Shown: positions 41,101 through 53,200 of the stretch, piece by piece
Layout of the letters: the number at the start of each line of letters is the position of its first letter
How positions within the stretch are numbered: position 1 is the stretch's first letter
Assembly: GCA_963457665.1 (NCBI GenBank)
Contig: OY735227.1
Coordinates: forward strand, 50,048,344-50,112,343
Length of the DNA stretch: 64,000 bases
Source: Thysanoteuthis rhombus
Lineage: Eukaryota > Mollusca > Cephalopoda > Oegopsida > Thysanoteuthidae
Direction of reading: 5' to 3'
Notes under the pieces: model-generated
Told to the model about the DNA's origin: nothing
The model's database searches: none
The model's input: only the letters and a program-made list of their open reading frames with translations
Program-made: the position numbers and the translations under genes

Positions 41101-44100
41101 CTATCATGTTATGGCAGCGTGTGTTGTGATCAATGAATAAGATACTCATCTCTCACTTTGTTGGGTGGCAATCACTAAACACGTCTGAATTTTCAAAAAA
41201 CAAGTGAGCATAAATTAGTGAACAATTTAGCACCACTCCCGACTGAAAATATATGTAGGGGGAAAGTTTGGGGAAATTGTTTTCACAAAGTGTCTAGTAT
41301 GCAAATGGAAACTGTAGCCAAAAAAACACTTTTTCTAAAAATAAGAAAACTATTCTCAAAAGGGGCCTAGTTGAGTACCAATGCAAATACCACCAATTAA
41401 TGTTCCACGCTGCTGGGCACAAACTTGTGACCAATTTAGCATTTCCTTGCAGTTGAACCCCCTCCCCCTACTAAAACCATATTTAGGAATTTAAGAAAAA
41501 TGCTCTCGGAAGGTGTCTGGTGGGGTATTAATACAAATTTTTGGCCTTATAGTTTGATTAGGCACCTGTAGATATTCCAGATATGTAGATTCAATAGGAA
41601 TGTTCAAGGTTTTGCATGGTATCTTTGTCTTCTGTATCATTCCAAGCATTGCTGTGCTGAAGATGCTGCTCCCGACAGAGGGTCCCACTATTTGGGGGAT
41701 GAAAACACTCTGGGGAGACAATGTTGCAGATCTTGGAAGAAAGATTTTCCTGGATTGAGGAGACAAAATGTTTGGTGCTGACAACACAGCTGAATACAAG
41801 GGCCATGTCTTTGAGGAGGAGGAGACAGTGAACTAGGTAAAACAATGGCTATAAGGGGAACAAGCCACTGCCAAGTCCGAACAAGAAGAAGCCGTCAATG
41901 GAGCCCAAGGATCAGATACTAAACAAATAAGAATGGAGGGAGAGGAACCCTTGAGGCTCACTTGTTAACATTGAACTTTTTATAAAGAAGAGAGTGAGGT
42001 CATCACTAAGGAGATGAACTGTTACCTTCAGCTGATAAGAAATGAAAAATTTAGAACAATAATAATCTCACATCATCTCCTCCAACTCCTCTCCAAACTT
42101 TGTCATTTGCAAAATTTTATCATTCTTCAGTCATTATTTGAATTGATCACATTTATAGTGAAGAATATCAAGGAGGTACCATTCTCTCTTGTCCTAGAAT
42201 CTTGTTAAATAATTCAACTATGATATACTAATGAGTCCTCTTTGTATAGACAAATGGCTGAGGAAGGAGAAATGACTATTAAAAAAGAACTCATCTGTTA
42301 AGTCTCTCAATAGAAACAGTTACATGATGAATGTCTCTAGGCAGCATGCTGTGTTGGGGGTAATCAACTGAAAAATTTGAAAAAGGGGCGATCAATGAAT
42401 AAGTCACTTCTCTCACCTTTTATTGGATCACTAAAACGTCTGAATTTTCCAAAAACGAACATAAATGCTGTTGGGCACAAACTAAGGGATTGATTTAGCA
42501 TAAACTTATACTGATAATAGAACCTCTCTCAAAAATTTATTGAAGGGGGGGATTTTCAAAAAAACAAAGACATTTTTTTTTCTAATTTTATAATTCACCA
42601 ATTGTCAATCTGTCTGTCTGTGGCAGTATACTGCAAAAACCACTTAATATAACTGCCTGAAATCTTCTGTGGGTCAACCTGAGAGCTCAAGACAGGTTTT
42701 TAGAAAATTATTCTTTGAAAATGGAGCCCAGAAATATGTTTTTTTTGGAAGTTGTCCAATAGTCAAAGCAAATTTATACTTTTCTTGGTACTCACCTTGT
42801 AGTTAAATTAGTTTGCTTCCTGTCTACTTGTCGTCCCCTCTCAGAGTGAGTGGGGAGGGTATGATTGTTAGAGAATGATAGAGATTTAGAGGGATGAAAC
42901 TGCAGTATATGTAGATTTGATCACAGTAAGTAATTTCTTTTTTTCTCTTCTTTTTCAGGTCAATAGGCTGCATCTTTGGAGAACTTTTAGCCCATCGACC
43001 ATTACTTCCTGGCAGAGGAGAGATCCATCAAATTGAACTGACAATAGAGATGTTTGGTACCCCAAATGATGCTATCTGGCCTGTAAGTTTATCAACTGTG
43101 ACAAAAGTCGACAGGTTTATTTAATCCAAAATGTATTTCATTCAGACCATATTTAAATAGGTTCATGGCATTCATAAGAAGAGAATGATAGAGAGTTGGC
43201 AAAGAGAGGGGAATATTTTTTTTTTCTTTTTTACATTTGTCTGATTATTCTTTTTTAAAATTAAATCTGGAAATAAATAAAATTGAAAGGAAGAAAAAAA
43301 GAAAGCAAATTATACAGTGTTTTTTTAACAAGTATTGTACTGGATGTGGATTCTTGATATCTGGCTGGATCTGAATTTTACTGGATTTCCATACAGGATT
43401 TCCAACTGAACAATTCTTATGATAATACTAACATATTTTTTGAAAAATTCTTGAATGAATTCTCTACAGCAAAGATCTAAGTATAATTTGAGAAATCTCC
43501 GGGGGGTGGGGGTGTATGCACCAAAGTAACTTGACATCTGGCCATTGTAAGAAGTTGATATTTACCAGACATGTTGGACTGTGCACCAGACATTGCAGTG
43601 TCAAGTTTCAAGTCATTTGAGTCAGCAGTTCTTGATACGCAAATTTTTTTAAAAATCTGTACTGGAATAAACACATTTTGTGACCATAAAAAGTAACATT
43701 TGTATGACACTATGTGTGTCTCTAATCATTTCAAAGTGCTTCCGGAATAGAATTTTGAGAGAGATGTTTTTTTAAAAATTTAACTACAAATAAAATTTAC
43801 CTTAGATGATATCTAATTATAAAATGCAAATCAATAATGATACGTGAAACAGAAGACTAATCTGTGTATAATATGACTCTAACTACAAAGATTTCAAAAT
43901 TACTTATGATGTACTAAAATACATTTTTAAATAGTATATATTCCTCGTGTTTAGCAGTTTTAATATGAAAAATGGCTAATCTATAGATTCTCAAGAAATT
44001 TATTTTGAGAAACTCACAATTGGAATGAGTACAATTTTCATGTTTCATTAAAAATCAATATAACTGTCAATTATTGAGGAACTGTTTGAATAATGTCTGA

Positions 44101-45645
44101 TGTACAACCATGACAATCATTCAATTTACCAAATCAAGTAATTCTGTCTCTAATAGAAAAAGATAATTCATGAAATAATTACAAATATTCAAAAATGTAT
44201 CTATAGTTTATAATATCAAATAATTCATGTTTAAATGAAGTGAAGCAGTCCATTTGAATTCTTCTGATTTGATCAACAATGTCAGAACTAATCTTTTTAG
44301 CTACTGACTGTACTCAACTTAATCTTTCAATTAGTTTTCAAGTGATATTTACATTTAATTTTTTAAGGAGTTTGACAGCTACATTTTCTACTTTACGAAT
44401 GAAAAAATCCTGGAAAATAAAGTCAGTCACAACTGCTTATTTGTAGGGTATGCCCCTTTCAAGAGGCTGCATCCACTTTCATGGAAATCTTTTGGCGGTT
44501 CAAACTTGAGATAATGAGAGGTTCTTCATTTATGATGTTGTTAATAGCAACAATCAAAACAGAAATAATGTCACTAATTGTAATAACAATATAGAAAAGA
44601 TTTTTAAAAATGCTATTATGTCATCTAACTATGATTTAATCTTATTCTATAGAAAAGATCAACAGAAAAAAAACCATCTCTCTCAAAATTCTATTCCGGA
44701 AGCACTTTGAAATGATTAGAGAGACACATTGTGTCATACAAATGTTACTTTTTATGGTCACAAAATGTGTTTATTCCAGTACAGATTTTAAAAAAAATTT
44801 ACGCATCAAGAACTGCTGACTCAAATGACTTGAAACTTGACACTGCAATGTCTGGTGCACAGTCCAACATGTCTGGTAAATATCAACTTCTTACAATGGC
44901 CAGATGTCAAGTTACTTTGGTGCATACACCCCCACCCCCCGGAGATTTCTCAAATTATACTTAGATATTTGTCATAAACTGACGATACGTTCCAAAGGAA
45001 ATGTTTTAACTCGAAAATGCAATTTAAGCACTTTCATGAAACTGACCATTTAGAAGCAAATATAATACAGTTGATTGAATGTATCAGATAACTTATGATA
45101 TAAAAGGAATCTCTGGGTTACAAACAACTCATACTTATGAATGGACTGCCATAAGAACAGGTTGCCAAATTAGTCATTTTCCCATTACATCTAGCTGATT
45201 TTTTTCCAATCTAGCTGATAAAAAAATCTATGTTAGCAGACTAAATTCAAGTTTGATAACTTCAGTTTTTATTAATAATTTGTTCTTGAGTTTGGATACA
45301 GTTATTTTATTTGATAATGTGCTTTAAATAAGTATTTGTTTGTACAGTATAGCTATAAAGTTAGCCGTAAACAGATATATTTAGCCACTTATTTGACATC
45401 TCTCCTTCACCTTTTCTTGATGGGTATAGCTACTTCATTAGCCTGCACCCCACTTCTCTTTCCTTCTTTCTCTCTGATCGACGGAGTTTTTCATTTTCCC
45501 TCATTTGTATAAAAATAGTGAAAGTTAGCACCACGATTACTAGAGATCAGTAAATCCAACGAAATCAGATTTGTATTCTGTAAATCCAGCCCCAGATTTC
45601 CAACTACATTGATATTCTGATACATCACTAATAATGATTGATGTA

Positions 45646-45700
<55 letters not shown>

Positions 45701-47189
45701 GTGAACTGCAAAGAGTGAGACAGACTCGGGAGTAAAGTGTTTAGAGGTAAGGTTTATCAATCCGTGGATGTTAATGGTCCAGACATGTTTCGGGATTTAT
45801 TGCCATCTTCAGTGGTGTGTGCTGTGTGAGTATGTGTTTTTAGTGTTTAAAGTTCAATATGGAATCAGAGTCCACTATCAGGAGCTTTGCCTCATGGGTA
45901 AAAGATTTCATGAAGTCTGCAGGAGACATCCCTGCTGTGTGAGAGAGAAAGTCCAGCTAGTGATGAAGTCTTTGGTTAAGCTGTAGCAGTTGGTCTTTGA
46001 GAGGGCAAAGTGTGTCAGGGTAGGAGGGAAGTGATGTGGAGTTAGATTTTTTTTTGTATGTTAGGGATAGTGTAAATGGAGGGGTGATGAGGTTAAGGAG
46101 CTACATAGGTATCAACCTTACAAGTTATCAAAAATGTGTCGGCTATGATTTGGACAAGTGGTATAACTGGCTAAGGTGAATTTTTCCTATGGGTCTGGGT
46201 GACTTTGAAGCTTCCAGTTTTGAATGTATCTTAGATGTGGGTGTGAGGATATTATTAGTAGGTGTTTTGTGAATTAGAGGTCTGTGTGATGAGTTTAGTG
46301 TTTAATCCATTAGGATACAAAGTTTTGAGCTTGTTGATCCACATATCTTCGTGTTTCTCTAGAACTTTAGTTATGTCAATTGGAGTAATTTTTTCTATTT
46401 TTTCTATAAAGGTAAAACTAGCGTCCGTGGAAAAATTGTGGCCGGTTGTGCGAAAGTGTAGTTCTGAGGGAAGTGGGCTGCGATTGTTTTTTGACTTAAT
46501 CCTATGTCTATAATTGTTGAGTCTAATATTAAATTGCCATTCGTACTTGCCTATGTACTGTAACTTACATCTATTGCACTCTAGAAGGTATATAATGTTC
46601 TTACTATGGCAGTTGGTGCTGTGATATATGTGGTGACTCTCTTTTGTGGTAGTGCTTGTGAATGTGTTGGTGTACTTGAGGTGGTTGCAACATAGACTGT
46701 TTCTCTTATCGCAAGGTTTACAGAATTTAGTGGTTCTAGGGATATTCTTGTGTACGACTTAATTATTAATGATATTGTTACTGCTAATCATGTCTGATGT
46801 TTTTGAGCCTGTGTTAAGTGATGACACATGGGTCTGTGAATGTTTCTCTTAGATCTGTTTTAATGGTGAGGATATTCCATCTCCTATTGATGATGTGTGC
46901 TAAGGGTGGGAGTGTGTTGTTGAAGGTGGTTATAAGTGGTATGCGGTCAGGTTTATTATTGTGGAAAAGCAGAGGGGTTTCATCCTTGGGTATTCTAGTT
47001 GCTTTTTTTTTATTTGGCTTTCAGTATCATCTAGTGGATAACTTTCTTGGGTAAAATATTGTACTAGGTTATGGTTGTGTCTGTTGAGTTCGCTATTTGT
47101 AGAGCAAATTCTTCTAATTCTAAGGGCTTGTGAAAATGGTAGGCTTCTTTTTTTTTTTTTCTTTGGGATGGGCTGATTAAAAGTGGAGG

Positions 47190-47249
<60 letters not shown>

Positions 47250-50200
47250 TAATGTTTTCATTTTGCCATGAGTCATTTTTGTTTTATATCTGAAGCAATA
47301 AATATTTTTTGCTTTTCAGATGTTCTAGCAGGGGAGGGGGGTGGGTTGGAAACAAATTATTTTATTTCAGAAACAAATGTTTCCCAACATTGTACCAACA
47401 AAATTGCAGGTTTTGAACAGAATCTCTACTTTTTCTTGTTTCTTTCAGAATTCAAGTTCAAAATATCAGGAGGATTCTGGTTTGAGAAAATCCTCCTCTG
47501 AAATTTACTCATAAGAACAACAAAGTGTGGCTATTATGTGATACAAGACTTTTTAAATTTGAAGACCTCAATTTTGTACAGTTTCAGGTCATCTTTGGCC
47601 AACCTTCCATCTTCCTTTTGCTGTAATTATGAAAATTTGAGGGTATTTTCATTTTCATAACACTGATTATTGTGTAGAAGTCAGTTTGCTTTTAGAAAAG
47701 TCATTGATGTGAAAATAAAGACTTGCACAATGACAGTGTGCCAAGCATTGAACAATCAGTCTATTATAAAACTTCATTTGTAGACTATAAGAGTCCTGGT
47801 CAACTCGATTGCTTCACTCTTTTTTTCTTTATTTGAAATGATTTTATGTTAATCCACTTCATCAACACATTATCTGAGATAGAATTTAAACCTATCAACC
47901 ATGATCACCATTTACCATGTGTTTGTGTGTAACTTCTGAAAACTTCTCAGAATTGATGAAATTTTACATGGCAACTTATTGTTTCAATAGTTTTACTTAT
48001 GAAAATGAAATTTTGTTTGAAGTTCTGTGTTGAATATGATTTATTTTTATTTAACAGGGAATGTCCAAATTACCAGCATTAGAGAACCTGACCTTAAAAA
48101 ATCAACCGTAAGTTAGATATTTTCTTTAATTGATTTAGATATATTAATTGATTTTTTTTAATAGATATAGATATATTAGATACATTTCCTGAGAATTCGA
48201 ATGTCATCAAATTATTAATTTTCTTCTTTCATTTTACTCGTGAATTCTCTTTTTTGCAAATACCTGTTCTTCTTCTCAAATGACGGTATGAATTGTAACA
48301 ACAGTTATCCCTCATCATTTGCGGATTTTCCATTTGCAATTTTGAATAGTTTGATGGGATTATTTTTGAGTTTTGCAGGATACTACAAAAAGTCGCATAA
48401 TAAAAAAATATGTTTTATTGTATAAACAAAACATGAAACGTTTTGGAATTCATAAGTGCATCATAATAAACTTTGTGTTATTAATAAGAAGAAAAATAGT
48501 AGAATTATCATCCAAAAATTATTCATGTAGATAATATAAACCAGGTTGAAAACTTGACCTTGTTTACACCTGTGAACCAATCAGCTGAACGAGATTCTAT
48601 TTCCACTCATGTAATGAATAAATTGATATCATGTGAAAAAATAAGAAAAGAGAAAAGACTTTGTTTTTTCAAACCTCTGAACAATTTTTGCTTACTACCT
48701 CCACTGCCCCCTCCACTACCCCCCACTGCCCCCTCCACTACCCCCCCACTGCCCCCACCCCCTCCACTGCCCCCTCCCCCCACTGATATCAATTGATACT
48801 AGATATGCATGAAACTGAGAGATAAAATACCAGAAAGTACTCTGTTGCTATAGAAAATGCTGTTCCCAACTGAATAAGCATTCGAAATTTCATAGTCTGT
48901 ACATTTACAATGTAAGTAATTACAAAATTTTTCTTTCACTTTCAGACCGAGTCAAAATTCACTGTCAAAAAAAATTTCAGGTTTTGTTCAAAATTCAAAG
49001 CCAAAAGAATGTTATGTTTAACCTCTTATTTCAACAAACTGATTGTAACTTATTGATTTTCTACGGTACAATCAATCTATACATTTTTGCTGTTTTGATT
49101 TAATGTAAATGTCGAACAATTGTTGAATGGTTAACATTTAGTTCGTCTGCAGCCCCTCGAGTTGTTTTGCATAGTCTGTCTGAATAATGGACCTCAATTA
49201 CATAGTCTGTCTGAATAATGGACCTCAATTACATAGTCTGTCTGAATAATGGACCTCAATTACATAGTCTGTCTGAATAATGGACCTCAATTACATAGTC
49301 TGTCTGAATAATGGACCTCAATTACATAGTCTGTCTGAATAATGGACCTCAATTACATAGTCTGTCTGAATAATGGACCTCAATTACATAGTCTGTCTGA
49401 ATAATGGACCTCAATTACATAGTCTGTCTGAATAATGGACCTCAATTACATAGTCTGTCTGAATAATGGACCTCAATTACATAGTCTGTCTGAATAATGG
49501 ACCTCAATTACATAGTCTGTCTGAATAATGGACCTCAATTAGATGTTGTCAATCACTGAAGGATGTCCACGACCCTCATTTTCAAGATGCTCCTCCCTAA
49601 AATACTTTGACAATATTACAAGTAGTACCCTCAGCCTTTAGTCCTATTTTCCACTCGTACAACAAAATTGCTCAATTCAGCTTTTATCCCATTTTTGATC
49701 CGACAGCCTCAAACAGACCAGAATGATTAGTGAAAAGAAAACATTCAGCTTCATAAATAGAGTTGAATTTACTCTTAATGGTATACTCCATAAACATTGT
49801 TAAATAAAACCTAAGCCCCAAATAAGTATCAAAGTTTAAAATAATGAAAATGTAATTTTTTTTCCCTTACATAATACGTTGATAATCAATATTTTCATTA
49901 AACTTGAAATAATTAAATCATTATTTATTAATTTTTATTCTTGTATTTACCTCTATTTTAATTTCACTGTATATTGCAATAAAAAGCAACTGAAAAATTG
50001 AGATGATGGTGATTATAAGTATAAAAATCAATAATAATGATTTAATATATTTCATCGAATGAAAAGAATAATAAAATGATCACTTTAAAACAAAAGAAGA
50101 TTGCAATTACAAATTTTAATCATTTCTTGAATCTTTTACAATTTTCCTTATTGTATTTACTTTTTTGTTTTTCTCTTTTCAGTTATAATAATTTACGACA

Positions 50201-53200
50201 CACTTTTCCATGGTTGTCAGAAGCAGGAATTAGGCTACTCAATTTTCTTTTCATGTATGACCCAAACAAACGGTGAGTTTAGTTAATTCTAAGAAATTTG
50301 AAGGTTGGGAAACAATTATGAATTTTTACATGGAATGTATTAATTTCATATCTGCACAAAATTCAAAATATCATCCCAGCGTGAAATATTTGTATTTGAA
50401 ATGTGTGATTATCTTTCTCTGAGGAAGATTACTTGACAATTTAAAATCTACAATATAAACAGGTCTGGTTTATCACTCAATAGATACTGTCATGTGACCA
50501 AAATCTTTTGGCAGCATGCCGTGTTGGGGGTTATCAATTGAAAAATTATATATAAAAAAAAATATCCCCACTAAAAACCTATCAGTGGGTGGGGGTTCAG
50601 AAAACATAATGAAGGGTAAATGTTGAAATTTCAAGCCCTCTAGCTCTATTGGTGCAGTCTGAATGTGTGATATATACACACATACATACATACATATTTA
50701 GCGATGGATTGTTGAGAGAGGAGGATTTTGGATCTTCGTGGTTTGGTGTGTAGTGCACTGGCCCTGTAGGTGGGTAAGGAAAAGGGATGCTGAATGAAGA
50801 GAAGGGAATGGAATACGCGCCAAGTTTGAAGTTGGATGCGCTTTGAAATAAAGAGGAATGAATACATACAAGAATTATGGCCAGATAAGAGACGTACGTT
50901 TAATAGAAGAATAAAGATGAGGTACATGTACGGGTAAAATTAACATGATTGATCATGAGAAGATATAGTAAAAGCTGGGAGCTCTCTTATCTTGATAGTG
51001 CTGCCATCAGAGTTGTAGCGGAGTTGTCTGAACGTGTGGATTCCGTATGGTTGGATTGCTCCCAGATACGTGGAAACCGGGTTCAGTGTTTGAGCCTTAC
51101 TGCCAAATAAGTGAGTCAACTTGGGGGCTATTCTCAGATGCTGTTAGACTCTCGACGAACAGACTATGAAAAACATAGAACATGGAGTTTTATCCCTGCG
51201 TGTTTCCTGAAGTGAGGATGGTGGTTAAGATTGGATCGGCCAGTGGGTCGGTGAAACAACAATCTGTGGGAGAAAGAAAGAGAGTGGCTGGCCACAAAGG
51301 CCGGGGCCAGAAGCATGGTCAGCTAGGAATACTGGCGCCAATGAGTATTGGACCTTGTGCATCCAGGGATTTTATAGGGGTTGTCAGAGGAAGAGACATT
51401 TTGGATATCTAGCTAAAAGGAAAGTTTTGTACATAATTCCTAACTAAAAGTATATGGGGCATTACACTAGCCAGCCAGACCAACTTGAAAAGCATTTTGG
51501 CAGTTTTAGTCGACGGTTTTTAATATTGAGTATTCAAAAAGCTGATGGTCAGACTTATGACCCAGAGTGTGTCTTCTATGTTCAAGTTTGACCTTGTGTT
51601 GTCATTATTCTAGGTTCAAGTGCCACTTGGGATCATAATATTACAGAATATTTGTGAAACATTTACTGTAGATTTATATGACTGAAATTCTAATACAGAT
51701 TATTGATAATATCAGGTTCCACTTGATCTACACTTCTCATATGAATTTATCTAAGCATGCTACGTTGGGGATGATCAGTTAAAAAAATCGGAAAAAGGTT
51801 GTGACCAATGAATTAGTCATTTCTCTTGCCTTTTGTGGAGCTGTGATCACTATAAAAGTCTGGATTTTCAAAAACAATGCTGCTGGACATAAACTAAGGG
51901 ATCAATTAGTGGAGACTATATGCATGATATATATATATATTGCTAGCCAGCCGGACCAAATTGAAAACTGAAGAAACCTATGTTGACAGTTTTGGTGGCA
52001 GATTTGATTAACAGTTTCTAATAGGTTTCATCTTGAAGGATCTTGTTCTGACGACATCTGATAAAATCGGATTGTGTGTATGTACTGTACTCAACAATTA
52101 GGTTGACATTCACCATATATATTTGTTGGCTCAAAAGGCAGTGCAGTGTCGAGTTTGGGGTTATTTGGGTCAGTGGTTCTTATGAAATTTAATAAAAATA
52201 AATAAAAACCATTGGTTGGAATATAGATCTTAGTTCCTATGAATTATCTCCCTTAACTTTTACTCGTTAGAATTATCTAAATCTAGATTTGAAAATATCT
52301 AAATAGACAACACTGAAGAGAAGTAATCAAAATACTTCAAAGCTGTGGTTTTTTACGATAGACAATGACAAATATGGCTGACTGCTGCACACACCATAAA
52401 GCCTGTCCCCTTCCAAACCTACACTTATGGAATGGGTCATCATCATCATCATCAGTCTTTTAGCGTCCGTCGTTGGACATAGACCTTCCCCAGGATTTGC
52501 CACACTTCTCTATCATGGGCGTCACGGAGCCAGTACTTCCTGAACTTGTCTAGCTCATCTCTCCATCTAACATTTTGCTGGCCTCGGTTGCGCATATGGT
52601 CTCGGGGAATCCATGTTGTGAGTCGTGATGTCCATCGATTGTCAGCCATTCTTGCAACATGGCCAGCCCACCGCCATTTGAGATTTTTTATGGATTCTAT
52701 GATGTCTCTAACTCTTGTCTTTTCCTGGATGTGCTGTGCTGTTTTGTGGTCTCTCCATGTGAGGCCCAGCATTATTCTTTCATGTGCACGTTGCATGGTT
52801 CTCAGCTTACGGGTCTGTTTCTTGGTTAAGTTCCATGTTTCAGCTCCATAAGTAACTATTGGGAGGATGCATTGGTTATACACCCTTCTCTTTAGGATTA
52901 ATGGGATCTTATTATTTTTAAGAACACTTCATGTTAATCAAATATTGGCTTCAAACATATTTTGGGGAATTTCCTTTGGAATTCTTTGAAATTCTCTCTA
53001 AAAAGGTTAAACTTTGCATTTTTGACTATCCTAAAATTCTTTGCCTTTTTAATACAAATCCTTTTTATTATCATTTTCATTTCTAGTGCCACCGCTGAAG
53101 ACTGCCTTGATAGTTCTTACTTTAAAGAACAACCTTATCGTGAGTTAACCTACAGTTTTTATTTTATAGAAGTCTTTGTGTTGCATGTTTTCACTGCATT

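Noticed and set aside
41491..41845. Overlapping minus-strand frames of 102 and 84 codons
   Set aside because: Neither resembles a known protein, two frames overlap, and the segment is in CDK10 intron 9 beside family A fragments.
43477..44964. Near-identical 77-codon frames on opposite strands
   Set aside because: They exist because the sequence is the inverted arm of a fold-back element; diverged relatives of the arm do not keep the frame.
48554..48796. Pro-rich plus-strand and Gly-rich minus-strand frames
   Set aside because: Both arise from a C-rich low-complexity tract in intron 11.
49170..49541. Possible CRISPR-like array because of regularly repeated 31 bp
   Set aside because: Units are contiguous with no spacers and the context is a eukaryotic intron; it is a minisatellite.
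50690..51445. Possible LTR retrotransposon
   Set aside because: No paired terminal repeats, primer-binding site or gag/pol motif could be found; only the composition differs.
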